Shown here in pieces: positions 9,134-17,368 of a stretch of 64,000 nt of DNA. A model generated the notes under the pieces. That model worked only from the letters and a program-made list of their open reading frames with translations, did no database searches and was not told where the DNA came from. The DNA comes from Paenarthrobacter sp. PH39-S1. Its GTDB lineage: Bacteria > Actinomycetota > Actinomycetes > Actinomycetales > Micrococcaceae. The translations under genes were made by a program, and so were the position numbers. Positions within the stretch are counted from its first letter, which is position 1. Each line of letters opens with the position of its first letter. Where the stretch lies: positions 106,690-170,689 of the forward strand of contig NZ_JASISR010000005.1 of the NCBI RefSeq assembly GCF_030063245.1, written 5' to 3'.

Positions 9134-10313
9134 GCAGATCCCGGGAAAAGTCAAGGGGAAGGCTACGGCGGGGAAGACCAGCACGGGGAAGACCGCCACG
9201 GGGAAGACACCAGCAGTGAGCCCTGCCGATGCGGCGCGGCTGGTCGTTTCCCCGGAGGTGGTAGGGCCGGCGGGCGGCGAGCCGGAGGAGCGTGCCATCG
9301 AGTCGGCCCTGCGTCCGAAGAATCTGCATGATTTTGTCGGTCAGCAACGGGTCCGCAAACAGCTCTCGCTGGTGTTGGAAGCCTCCCGGATCCGCGGCCG
9401 CAGTGCCGATCATGTGCTGATGTCCGGCCCTCCCGGTCTGGGAAAAACCACCTTGGCGATGATCATCGCGGCGGAAATGAATGCCCCGTTACGGATCAGC
9501 TCAGGACCGGCGATCCAGCACGCCGGCGATCTGGCGGCCATTCTGTCCTCGCTCTCCGAGGGCGAAGTGCTGTTTCTGGACGAGATTCACCGGATGTCAC
9601 GGCCCGCAGAGGAAATGCTGTATATGGCCATGGAAGATTTCCGGGTCGATATCGTGGTCGGGAAGGGGGCCGGGGCCACCGCAATCCCGCTGGAACTACC
9701 CTCCTTCACTCTCGTCGGCGCCACCACGAGGGCGGGCCTGCTGCCGGGCCCGCTGCGGGATAGGTTCGGGTTCACCGGACACCTGGAGTTCTACTCGGTG
9801 GCGGAGTTGGAGCTCGTCCTGCGACGCTCGGCCGGACTGCTGGATCTGTCGCTGACCAGTGCCGGATTTGCCGAAATTGCCGGCCGCTCCAGAGGAACCC
9901 CGCGCATTGCCAACCGGCTGCTGCGGCGCGTGCGTGACTGGGCCCTGGTCCACGCCGTGGCGAGCATCGATGCCCGGACCGCGTCCGCCGCATTGGACAT
10001 GTATGAGGTCGATGCGCGTGGGCTGGACCGGCTTGACCGCGCCGTGCTGCATGCTCTGATCACCAAATTCAACGGCGGTCCGGTGGGCCTCTCCACGCTG
10101 GCCATCGCCGTGGGCGAAGAACCCGAGACCGTCGAAACGGTCGCCGAGCCGTTCCTTGTGCGGGAGGGCCTGCTTGGCCGGACTCCACGGGGCCGGATCG
10201 CGATGGCGGCGGCCTGGGAGCATTTGGGGCTGCAGATGCCCCCGGATGCATCGGGCACCGCACCCTTTCCCATCATCGTGCCCGGGGATGGCCTGCCCGG
10301 CGACTTTCCCTGA
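9126..10313 (+). CDS. ruvB: Holliday junction branch migration ATPase RuvB
   Basis: AAA+ motor that drives branch migration with RuvA. Visible in order: [16 protein letters not shown], Walker [10 protein letters not shown] (about residue 100), Walker B LFLDEIH (about 151), sensor region GATTRAGLL and the winged-helix C-terminus with [11 protein letters not shown] 9126 is chosen because it gives an 8-base overlap with ruvA. The protein (395 residues) carries an N-terminal extension of about 55 residues beyond the roughly 340-residue family core. Part of that extension is a pentapeptide-like repeat ([19 protein letters not shown]), encoded by a 15-base tandem repeat at about 9168-9212. The extension is basic and unlikely to be structured; its role is unknown. 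Confidence 0.96.
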   Translation: MAEQIPGKVKGKATAGKTSTGKTATGKTPAVSPADAARLVVSPEVVGPAGGEPEERAIESALRPKNLHDFVGQQRVRKQLSLVLEASRIRGRSADHVLMSGPPGLGKTTLAMIIAAEMNAPLRISSGPAIQHAGDLAAILSSLSEGEVLFLDEIHRMSRPAEEMLYMAMEDFRVDIVVGKGAGATAIPLELPSFTLVGATTRAGLLPGPLRDRFGFTGHLEFYSVAELELVLRRSAGLLDLSLTSAGFAEIAGRSRGTPRIANRLLRRVRDWALVHAVASIDARTASAALDMYEVDARGLDRLDRAVLHALITKFNGGPVGLSTLAIAVGEEPETVETVAEPFLVREGLLGRTPRGRIAMAAAWEHLGLQMPPDASGTAPFPIIVPGDGLPGDFP

Positions 10314-10367
10314 CGATCGTGCCCGTCCCCAGTGCCTGGCGTCACCGCATGGCCGCAGTGGTGTCCG

Positions 10368-10419
10368 ACGGCGACCGGGCGCGGTGCCTGCCAACGGCGA
10401 CCGGTCGCGGTGCCTGCCT
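10368..10419 (+). repeat. 26-bp tandem repeat, two copies
   Basis: Two adjacent 26-base units (10368-10393 and 10394-10419) match at 24 of 26 positions; the core is GGCGACCGG.CGCGGTGCC. They lie in the 268-base gap between ruvB and yajC and are not part of a credible gene. Confidence 0.8.
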
Positions 10420-10509
10420 ACCACGCCGCCTAAGCCGGTGCCCGGCAGCGGATTGCCGCGAACTGAGGGCCGAATTGGGCGCAACGCGTTCGCTCGGCGA
10501 AAATCAGCT

Positions 10510-10515
10510 TAGACT
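10510..10515 (+). promoter_or_regulatory. -10 box upstream of yajC-secDF
   Basis: TAGACT inside GCTTAGACT, the same nonamer that forms the -10 of the (p)ppGpp synthetase promoter at 14182-14190. A weak -35 candidate TTCGCT lies at 10489-10494 with a 15-base spacer. This is the only plausible promoter in the gap before yajC, giving a leader of about 65 bases. Confidence 0.5.
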
Positions 10516-10581
10516 GGTATGACGTCCGGCACGTTGTAAGCAGCCCCGGAACCCATTGACACAAAGGAACGGACCCCAGCT

Positions 10582-11028
10582 GTGTTCTCAAGCATTCTGG
10601 CCGCCGGCGAAACCCAAGCCGGCGGCTTTGACCCCATGACACTGATCCTCTTCGCGCTCTTCGCCGTCGTCATTTTGATGATGTTCCGCCGGCAGAAAAA
10701 GGCCAAAGCGGCGCAACAGCAGCAACAGGCCAAGCTGGCCACTGGTGTTTCGGTGATGACCAACTTTGGCCTGTTCGGAACCGTCCTGGCGATCGACGAC
10801 GCCGAAAACAAGGTGGTCCTTGAACTGTCGCCGGGAAACACCGCAACGGTGCACCGCCAGACGATCACCAAAATCACCGCACCGGATGAGACTCACCAGG
10901 GCGTCCCCGACGACGCATCCTCGTTGACCGGTTTCTCCGGCCCCACCGGGCACGGTGAAGTTCCCGTCAACGAGAGCCCCGATGAGACGATCCTGCGGTT
11001 GAATAAAGACAACAACAAAGACAACTAG
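10582..11028 (+). CDS. yajC: Preprotein translocase subunit YajC
   Basis: Small membrane protein that associates with SecDF and the SecYEG channel. One N-terminal membrane helix (about residues 19-36, MTLILFALFAVVILMMF) is followed by the basic RRQKKAKAAQQQQQ stretch and the conserved cytoplasmic motif TGVSVMTNFGLFGTVLAID. The 148 residues include an acidic, Asn/Asp-rich tail (DNNKDN). Start is GTG 10582; AAGGA at 10563-10567 is 14 bases upstream, rather far, so initiation may be weak. It precedes secD by 114 bases; yajC-secD-secF is the standard arrangement. Confidence 0.93.
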   Translation: MFSSILAAGETQAGGFDPMTLILFALFAVVILMMFRRQKKAKAAQQQQQAKLATGVSVMTNFGLFGTVLAIDDAENKVVLELSPGNTATVHRQTITKITAPDETHQGVPDDASSLTGFSGPTGHGEVPVNESPDETILRLNKDNNKDN

Positions 11029-11142
11029 TCTCATCCAGGCGAGGAGTTCCCACCGGAACTTCGCCGCGACTGCCGCTCCCGCCCCTCCGGCTGGAGCGGC
11101 CCCGTTGCGTCGGGAGCGTATGACGAAGAGAAAGATCCACTG

Positions 11143-12915
11143 ATGGCACGTACTGGCCCCACTTCAACGGCCCGCAGGACCCTGCTGTGGCTTGGGATTA
11201 TTTTTATTGCACTGGCTATGCTGCTTGGCAGCGGGGCCATCTGGGGATCGGCGAGCTGGGCTCCCAAGCTGGCCCTTGATCTTGAGGGCGGCACGCAGAT
11301 GATTCTGACGCCCAAGGTGCAGGGCGGCCAGTCCATCACCGACGAGCAGCTGAACCAGGCCGTGTCCATCATCCGCCAGCGCGTGGACGGATCCGGTGTG
11401 TCGGAATCCGAAATCAGCACCCAATCGGGGCGCAACGTGATCGTCAGCATGCCGGGCACGCCAACGGCGGAAACTCGTGAGCTGATTAAGGCCTCGGCGG
11501 ATATGTCCTTCCGCCCGGTGATCACCGCCGGGCCCGGCGCGGCAACCACACCGGACAAGATGCTCCCTGATGCCCAGCTGCCCGTGCCGAAGGCGGCGCC
11601 GACGAACGCCAGCGATGAAAACTGGATCGATGCGGCGCTGTACAAGACATTTGAGACCACCAGCTGCGTGCCACCGGTGACCGAGGTGCCGACGAACACC
11701 GATCCGGCCAAGCCCGTTGTGTCGTGCGAGCTGGATTCCGGCACCAAGTACATCCTGGGCCCGGTTGAGGTCCCCGGCAAGGACATCAGCGACGCCACCT
11801 ATGGGCTGCAGCAGGGCGCACAGGGCGCCACCACCAACCAGTGGTCCGTCAACCTGAAGTTCAACGGCGAGGGCGCCACGAAGTTCAGGGAAGTGACTTC
11901 CCGGCTCAACGGCTTCCTGCAGGCGAACCCGCAGGATCCGCGGGCCCAGTTTGCTATTGTCCTGGACGGGCGCGTCATTTCTGCCCCCGTTTCGCAGGCC
12001 GTCATCGCCGACGGGAACTCCTCCATCACCGGTAACTTCACCGAAGCGTCGTCGAAGTCCCTGGCGGATAAGCTCAAATTCGGTGCCCTGCCGATCAGCT
12101 TCGACATCCAAAGCGAGGAGCAGATCTCCGCGACCCTCGGTGGGCAACAGCTGGAAATGGGCCTGCTGGCGGGCGTGATCGGCCTGCTGCTGGTCGTCGT
12201 CTATTCGCTGTTCCAGTACCGGGCACTGGGCTTCGTGACCATCTTCTCGCTGGTCGTTGCTGGTGCACTGACGTATCTCGCCATTGCCATCCTCGGCTGG
12301 ACACAGAACTACCGGTTGTCCCTTGCCGGTGTGGCAGGTCTGATCGTGGCCATCGGTCAGACGGCGGACTCGTTCATCGTGTACTTTGAGCGAATCCGTG
12401 ACGAGCTTCGTGACGGGCGCGGTCTGGTCGCGGCGGTGGAAAACGGCTGGCGGCGTGCCAAGCGCACCGTGTTGGCGTCTAAAGCAGTGAACCTGCTTGC
12501 CGCCGTCGTACTGTACTTCGTCGCCGTCGGCAACGTCCGCGGCTTTGCCTTCACCCTCGGGCTGACGGCTATCGCCGACCTGATCGTGGTCTTCATGTTC
12601 ACGCACCCGACCCTGCAGCTTCTGGCCCGAACCCGGTTCTTCGGCGAAGGCCATCACTTCTCCGGCCTTGATCCGAAGCGGCTGGGGGCCGTTCCGCTGT
12701 ACCGCTGGGCGGGACGTTTCCGTGATCCGGTGCAGATTTCGCTCGGCGCCAGGGGTGCTGCGAAAGGGAAAAACTCCGGCGCGCAGGCCGAGGCCGAGCG
12801 CCGCCAGACCATCGCAGAGCGGCGGCTGGCTGCACGACAGGAACAAATGGCCGGCAGCAGGGGTGCCGGATCGGCGTCCGCAGGGTCGCAGGACGCAGCC
12901 AAGGAGAACAAATAA
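11143..12915 (+). CDS. secD: Protein translocase subunit SecD
   Basis: SecD with SecF uses the proton motive force to complete protein export on the outer side of the membrane. The 590-residue protein has an N-terminal membrane helix (about 11-35), a large extracytoplasmic region with the conserved LALDLEGGTQMIL motif, and five C-terminal helices (about 340-500; GLLAGVIGLLLVVVYSLFQY, then the Gly-rich GVAGLIVAIGQTADSFIVYFERIRDE that carries the conserved Asp). After the last helix a charged tail of about 60 residues (rich in Ala, Arg, Gln, Gly) extends into the cytoplasm. The stop codon overlaps the secF start by one base (TAATG). Confidence 0.97.
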   Translation: MARTGPTSTARRTLLWLGIIFIALAMLLGSGAIWGSASWAPKLALDLEGGTQMILTPKVQGGQSITDEQLNQAVSIIRQRVDGSGVSESEISTQSGRNVIVSMPGTPTAETRELIKASADMSFRPVITAGPGAATTPDKMLPDAQLPVPKAAPTNASDENWIDAALYKTFETTSCVPPVTEVPTNTDPAKPVVSCELDSGTKYILGPVEVPGKDISDATYGLQQGAQGATTNQWSVNLKFNGEGATKFREVTSRLNGFLQANPQDPRAQFAIVLDGRVISAPVSQAVIADGNSSITGNFTEASSKSLADKLKFGALPISFDIQSEEQISATLGGQQLEMGLLAGVIGLLLVVVYSLFQYRALGFVTIFSLVVAGALTYLAIAILGWTQNYRLSLAGVAGLIVAIGQTADSFIVYFERIRDELRDGRGLVAAVENGWRRAKRTVLASKAVNLLAAVVLYFVAVGNVRGFAFTLGLTAIADLIVVFMFTHPTLQLLARTRFFGEGHHFSGLDPKRLGAVPLYRWAGRFRDPVQISLGARGAAKGKNSGAQAEAERRQTIAERRLAARQEQMAGSRGAGSASAGSQDAAKENK

Positions 12916-13940
12916 TGACCAGTTTCGCCACCTTCGGCAACGAACTCTACACGGGCAAACGCTCCTACAACTTCGTCAGCAAACGCAAGATCTGGTTCAC
13001 CATCGCAGCGGTGGCCGTGATCGTCTCGATCCTGATCCCGATCGTGCGGGGCGGCTTCAACCTGGGCATTGACTTCCGCGGGGGATCGGAGTTCACCGTC
13101 TCGGATGTCAAGGACACCAATTCCGGCATCGGTGAACGAGCGGTCACGGAGATTGTTCCCGGGGCGGTGCCGCGGGTGGCCAACATTGCCGGTAACACGA
13201 TGCGCATCCAGACGGACAAGCTCAGCGACGACGAGACCCTCAAGGTCAAGGCCGCGCTGATCACGGACTATGGTGTCCAGGAAGACCATGTGACCTCGAC
13301 TTTCATCGGCCCCACCTGGGGAGCGGACGTCACGAGGCAGGCGCTGCTGGGGCTGGTGGCGTTCGTGCTGCTGGCGACGCTGCTGATGGCCTTCTATTTC
13401 CGCACCTGGCGTATGTCAGTGGCGGCCATCGTGGGTCTGTTGGTGGTCATGATCACCACGGCGGGACTATACGCGGCCAGCGATTTCGAGGTCACGCCGT
13501 CGGCCATCATCGGATTTCTGACCATCTTGAGCTACTCGCTCTACGATACGGTGGTGGTCTTTGACAAGATCAGGGAGAACACCGCGGATGTGGAGAGGTC
13601 GACCCGGCGGACGTTTGCCGAGGAGGTTAACCTGGCGGTGAATCAGACGCTGGTTCGTTCAATCAACACGATGATGGTGGCGGTTCTGCCGGTGGCTTCG
13701 GTGCTCTTCATCGGCGCCTACCTGCTCGGGGCGGGCACACTGCGGGATCTGTCCCTTGCGTTGTTCATTGGGATCATCGTCAGTACGTTCTCGACGATCT
13801 TCATTGCCGCGCCGATGTATGCGTGGCTGCGGATGCGCGAACCCGTTTTGGTCAAGCAGGCCAGACGCGTCTCGCAGCGGAGGGCGGCCGAAAAGGCAAC
13901 CGACGACGCTCCCGGTGGCACGGCCGAGGTCAGCGTATAG
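12915..13940 (+). CDS. secF: Protein translocase subunit SecF
   Basis: Partner of SecD in the export motor. The 341-residue protein shows the SecF N-terminal signature (YNFVSKRKIWFTIAAVAVIVS as first membrane helix, then FNLGIDFRGGSEFTV), a periplasmic-type loop, and five further helices, including SYSLYDTVVVFDKIREN with the conserved Asp and QTLVRSINTMMVAVLPVASV. A basic tail (RRVSQRRAAEKATDD) ends the protein. ATG 12915 overlaps the secD stop, so translation is coupled. Downstream is a 302-base gap with a tandem repeat and the promoter of the next gene. Confidence 0.97.
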   Translation: MTSFATFGNELYTGKRSYNFVSKRKIWFTIAAVAVIVSILIPIVRGGFNLGIDFRGGSEFTVSDVKDTNSGIGERAVTEIVPGAVPRVANIAGNTMRIQTDKLSDDETLKVKAALITDYGVQEDHVTSTFIGPTWGADVTRQALLGLVAFVLLATLLMAFYFRTWRMSVAAIVGLLVVMITTAGLYAASDFEVTPSAIIGFLTILSYSLYDTVVVFDKIRENTADVERSTRRTFAEEVNLAVNQTLVRSINTMMVAVLPVASVLFIGAYLLGAGTLRDLSLALFIGIIVSTFSTIFIAAPMYAWLRMREPVLVKQARRVSQRRAAEKATDDAPGGTAEVSV

Positions 13941-14008
13941 ACGGAAGGTCTGACGCTGCCGGCGGCCGACCGGGGACTTTCCGGGCCGGGTGACGCGGGT
14001 ATGGCGGC

Positions 14009-14030
14009 CGGCGCTTCGGCGCCGGCCGGT
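14009..14030 (+). terminator. Palindrome after secF, possible terminator
   Basis: The arms GGCCGGCGC and GCGCCGGCC flank a TTCG loop, a very stable tetraloop hairpin about 70 bases after the secF stop. The sequence after it is GGTGGACTTT, with only a short T run, so termination is likely but not certain. Confidence 0.55.
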
Positions 14031-14050
14031 GGACTTTAACAGCGCGGGCC

Positions 14051-14090
14051 GCGGGACCTTACCGGCGCACGCGGGACCTTACCGGCGCAC
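14051..14090 (+). repeat. 20-bp perfect tandem repeat
   Basis: GCGGGACCTTACCGGCGCAC occurs twice in direct succession (14051-14070, 14071-14090), followed by a partial copy of its last nine bases (about 14092-14100). It lies between secF and the promoter at 14163, so copy number could alter spacing but not the promoter itself. Confidence 0.9.
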
Positions 14091-14162
14091 CCCGGCGCAC
14101 GACCTTTCCGAGACCACGGGGCGGCCATTGCCTCTGCGCTTGAGGCCAGCCGCGTCACCGGT

Positions 14163-14190
14163 TTGGCGCGCCAATATGCGGGCTTAGACT
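14163..14190 (+). promoter_or_regulatory. Promoter of the (p)ppGpp synthetase/hydrolase gene
   Basis: TTGGCG (14163-14168), a 16-base spacer and TAGACT (14185-14190) match a housekeeping actinobacterial promoter. The start codon is 52 bases downstream, leaving a leader of about 45 bases with AAGGAC as ribosome binding site. Confidence 0.65.
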
Positions 14191-14242
14191 AGAGGAATTC
14201 CATCTGTGGATGAAATGACGACGACGAGCTAAGGACACAGCA

Positions 14243-16627
14243 GTGGACGAGCAGGGCGCCCCGACCGGCAAGGTTGCGGAACCGACTCCTCCCGGCCCTC
14301 GGCAGCCGGGAGTGACGCCCGGGGATCTGGCGGTCCGGCAGACCGGTCAGAGCCCGGCTGAACTGCGCCCGACATTCCCCGGTCGCCGTGAACGCACCCG
14401 GGCGCGTCTGGCCCGGCTGACCGGGCGGGGTTCCAGCGGATACTCACCGATTCTGGAGCCGTTGCTGCGCACCGTGCGGGCGAATAATCCTAAAGAGGAT
14501 TTCGATCTGATCCAGCAGGCGTTCGTGGTCGCCGAGCGCAGCCATCAGGGGCAGAAGCGCAAGAGCGGGGACCCGTACATCACGCACCCGGTGGCCGTGG
14601 CCACCATTCTGGGTGAACTCGGTATGACCGGCAGCACCTTGGCTGCCGCGCTGCTGCACGACACGGTCGAGGACACGCCGTATACGCTCGAACAGCTCCG
14701 GGCCGAATTCGGTGACGAGGTGGCGATGCTGGTGGACGGGGTCACCAAGCTGGACAAGGTCACGTTCGGCGAATCCGCGCAGGCCGAAACCGTCCGCAAA
14801 ATGGTGGTGGCGATGGCCAAGGACATCCGGGTACTGGTGATCAAGCTGGCGGACCGGCTGCACAATGCGCGCACCTGGCGGTTCGTTTCCGCCGAGTCCT
14901 CCAGCAGGAAGGCGCGCGAGACGCTGGAGATCTTTGCCCCGCTGGCGCACCGTCTCGGAATGAACACCATCAAATGGGAACTTGAAGACCTTTCCTTCGC
15001 GGCGCTGTACCCGAAGGTTTACGACGAGATCGTACGGATGGTGGGGGACCGCACCCCGGAGCGGGAGAAGAGCCTGGCCGTCATCCGTAACCAGATTACC
15101 GAGGACCTGCGGGCGGCGAAGATCCGTGCAACGATTACCGGCCGGCCCAAGCATTACTATTCGATCTACCAGAAAATGATTGTCCGCGACAAGGACTTTG
15201 ACGACATCAATGACCTGATGGGCGTGCGGATTCTGGTCGATTCGGTCAAGGACTGCTACGCCGCGCTCGGTCAGATGCATTCGCGCTGGAACCCGCTCCC
15301 GGGCAGGTTCAAGGACTACATTGCGATGCCGAAGTTCAATATGTATCAGTCCCTGCACACCACCGTCATCGGTCCGGACGGCAAACCGGTGGAAATCCAG
15401 ATCCGGACGATTGAAATGCATCAGCGGGCGGAATACGGTGTTGCCGCGCACTGGAAGTACAAGACCGACCCTAAGGCAGGCCCCGCCGCGAATATGGGCG
15501 GGGACGACATGAACTGGCTGCGCATGCTGGTGGATTGGCAGCAGGAAACCCGGGATCCGGGCGAGTTCCTGGATTCGCTCCGGTTCGAGATGAACGCCCG
15601 CGAGGTTTTCGTGTTCACGCCCAAGGGCGAAGTCATGGCCTTGCCGGCCGGTTCGACGCCGGTGGACTTTGCTTACGCCGTCCACACCGAGGTGGGTCAC
15701 CGCACCATCGGCGCCCGCGTCAACGGCAAACTTGTGCCGTTGAACAGCGAGCTCAATCACGGCGACTGGGTGGAGATCTTCACCTCCAAGGCAGAAGGTG
15801 CCGGGCCGAGTCAGGACTGGCAGAACTTCGTCAAGAGCCCGCGGGCGCGCAACAAGATCCGCCAGTGGTTCAGCAAGGAACGCCGCGAGGAGGCCATCGA
15901 GAAGGGTAAGGAGCTGCTGACGCGCGCAATGCGCAAGCAGAACCTTCCGTTGCAGCGTCTGATGACGCACGATGCCTTGCTCGCCGTGGCACAGGATTTC
16001 CGTTATGTGGACATCACGGGACTGTACGCCGCCGTAGGCGACGGACACAGTTCTGCCCAGTCCGTCGTCGAAAAGCTCGTCGATTCCCTGGGCGGTCATG
16101 ATGTGGCCGAGGACGAGGTCGCGGAGATCGCCGCTCCGGGCGTTCCGAGCCGACCCCGCTATTCGGATTCCGGCGTCATCGTGCATGGAGTGGGCGATGT
16201 GCTGGTCAAGCTGGCCCGGTGCTGTACGCCCGTGCCCCCGGACACCATCATGGGTTTTGTCACGAAGGGTTCGGGCATCTCCGTGCACCGCTCGGACTGC
16301 CGGAATCTGCAGAATCTGAAGAACGAACCCGAACGGCTAGTGGATGTCGAATGGGCACCCACCCAATCAAGCGTTTTTCTCGTGGAGATCCAGGTGGAGG
16401 CGCTGGACCGCAAGAGCCTGCTCTCCGATGTCACCCGGATACTGTCGGAGAACCACGTCAATATTCTTGCTGCCAGCGTCCACACCTCCAGTGACAGGGT
16501 GGCCATGTCCCGCTTCGCTTTCGAAATGGGCGATCCGAAGTACCTGCACCATGTACTCAGCGCAGTCCGGCGCATTGACGGTGTCTTTGACGTCTACCGC
16601 ACCACCGGATCCCAACGCCGGGTCTGA
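14243..16627 (+). CDS. relA: Bifunctional (p)ppGpp synthetase/hydrolase (RelA/SpoT, Rsh)
   Basis: Long RSH enzyme of 794 residues that makes and degrades (p)ppGpp in response to amino acid starvation. Domains in order: an N-terminal unconserved stretch (1-70), the HD hydrolase domain ([24 protein letters not shown] at about 137, RLHNART), the synthetase domain ([12 protein letters not shown] at about 300, [35 protein letters not shown]), the TGS domain ([30 protein letters not shown], about 450-480), a linking region with the zinc-finger-like [11 protein letters not shown], and a C-terminal ACT domain (about 712-790). GTG 14243 has AAGGAC 6 bases upstream. Hydrolase and synthetase motifs both look intact, so the enzyme should be bifunctional. 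Confidence 0.97.
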   Translation: MDEQGAPTGKVAEPTPPGPRQPGVTPGDLAVRQTGQSPAELRPTFPGRRERTRARLARLTGRGSSGYSPILEPLLRTVRANNPKEDFDLIQQAFVVAERSHQGQKRKSGDPYITHPVAVATILGELGMTGSTLAAALLHDTVEDTPYTLEQLRAEFGDEVAMLVDGVTKLDKVTFGESAQAETVRKMVVAMAKDIRVLVIKLADRLHNARTWRFVSAESSSRKARETLEIFAPLAHRLGMNTIKWELEDLSFAALYPKVYDEIVRMVGDRTPEREKSLAVIRNQITEDLRAAKIRATITGRPKHYYSIYQKMIVRDKDFDDINDLMGVRILVDSVKDCYAALGQMHSRWNPLPGRFKDYIAMPKFNMYQSLHTTVIGPDGKPVEIQIRTIEMHQRAEYGVAAHWKYKTDPKAGPAANMGGDDMNWLRMLVDWQQETRDPGEFLDSLRFEMNAREVFVFTPKGEVMALPAGSTPVDFAYAVHTEVGHRTIGARVNGKLVPLNSELNHGDWVEIFTSKAEGAGPSQDWQNFVKSPRARNKIRQWFSKERREEAIEKGKELLTRAMRKQNLPLQRLMTHDALLAVAQDFRYVDITGLYAAVGDGHSSAQSVVEKLVDSLGGHDVAEDEVAEIAAPGVPSRPRYSDSGVIVHGVGDVLVKLARCCTPVPPDTIMGFVTKGSGISVHRSDCRNLQNLKNEPERLVDVEWAPTQSSVFLVEIQVEALDRKSLLSDVTRILSENHVNILAASVHTSSDRVAMSRFAFEMGDPKYLHHVLSAVRRIDGVFDVYRTTGSQRRV

Positions 16628-16644
16628 CCCGCCCCGAGCGGGGG

Positions 16645-17262
16645 CTAGCCACCGTCTCTGTCCCCGAATCTCAGCAGCAGCCGGATCCGTTCCAGTGCGG
16701 TGTGTTTGTGTGGCACCCGGCCGCGGGCTTCGAGCGCCTGCCGGACCAATCCGAGGGGGCAGTTCAGCAACGGATCCGCGGCCATCGCGCGCAGGGCCTG
16801 CAGCGCGTCGTCGGTCTGTACCTGCAGTGCCAGGTCGACGGCCGTCCGCAACGGTGTCGTCACCGGCATGGTTCCGATGGTTGCAACGTCGAACCTGCTC
16901 AGCTTCGCCTCGTGCAGGATGCAGCCGGTGCCAGCGGGTAGCGCCCCGGCCCTGTGCCCCTTGTCCACAAGCAGGGACACGGCGAACGGCGGCCGGGAGC
17001 AGCCGTAGACCCAGGCAGCACTCAGGCGGCAGGCCACGCCGCGTCCGGTCAGGTGCGCCGGTGTCAAGAGGGCCAAAGCCTGCCCGCGGAGTTCGGGGCC
17101 GATGTCTGTCCCGGACAGCACGTAAGCGTCCCCGAAAACCGGCTCCAGCACACCGTCCAGGCTCATGGCCTGAAGCTCGGTGTGGCTGAAACTCCGGCCG
17201 GGGGACAGCACCGCGCCGTACGCCGCTGGCGTCCGGGCTGGATTCGTCGCTGCTGAAGGCAT
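16645..17262 (-). CDS. AbiEi-like type IV antitoxin family protein, without a toxin partner
   Basis: 205-residue cytoplasmic protein. The pattern HLTGRGVACRLSAAWVYG, then a central basic-hydrophobic part and PVTTPLRTAVDLALQVQTDDALQALRAM fits the actinobacterial AbiEi-like family (annotated as type IV toxin-antitoxin antitoxin or DUF559-related). In real AbiE systems AbiEi represses the operon and neutralises the nucleotidyltransferase AbiEii. No AbiEii gene is nearby: the next genes are the RSH gene (convergent) and the DUF349 gene. The usual N-terminal winged helix is short here. It is therefore an orphan family member, and an antitoxin role is not shown. Confidence 0.6.
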   Translation of the reverse strand: MPSAATNPARTPAAYGAVLSPGRSFSHTELQAMSLDGVLEPVFGDAYVLSGTDIGPELRGQALALLTPAHLTGRGVACRLSAAWVYGCSRPPFAVSLLVDKGHRAGALPAGTGCILHEAKLSRFDVATIGTMPVTTPLRTAVDLALQVQTDDALQALRAMAADPLLNCPLGLVRQALEARGRVPHKHTALERIRLLLRFGDRDGG

Positions 17263-17290
17263 CTGTCCAGTGTGACGTCCGGCTGCAGAG

Positions 17291-17337
17291 AGTGAAAGGC
17301 CCCCGCGGGAAGTGTGGACAACTACCTGCGGGGGCCT
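17291..17337 (-). terminator. Terminator of the DUF349 gene
   Basis: On the minus strand the arms AGGCCCCCGC (17328-17337) and GCGGGGGCCT (17297-17306) pair around a 21-base loop and are followed by TTTCACT. It lies 32 bases after the DUF349 stop and 35 before the AbiEi-like start, separating the two transcripts. Confidence 0.7.
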
Positions 17338-17368
17338 CTGGCGCCTTCGCGGACAAGCGCTTTTGTTT

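Larger units (their letters stand above)
13941..14242. other. Intergenic region between secF and the (p)ppGpp synthetase gene
   Basis: No gene is supported here. It holds a two-copy 20-base tandem repeat (14051-14090), a good promoter (14163-14190) and a short 5' leader. The first 100 bases are GC-rich, with GGCCGGCGCTTCGGCGCCGGCC near 14009-14030, a strong palindrome that could end the secDF transcript, though no T-run follows. Confidence 0.6.

Noticed and set aside
11164..12846. 560-residue minus-strand frame opposite secD
   Set aside because: Antisense shadow of a gene with clear membrane and SecD motifs.
14051..14100. CRISPR-like direct repeats
   Set aside because: Repeats are directly tandem without spacers and only two full copies; no cas genes. 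The same holds for 44279-44365.
16344..17189. 281-residue plus-strand frame over the 3' end of the (p)ppGpp gene
   Set aside because: Out of frame with the ACT domain and antisense to the AbiEi-like gene; shadow.
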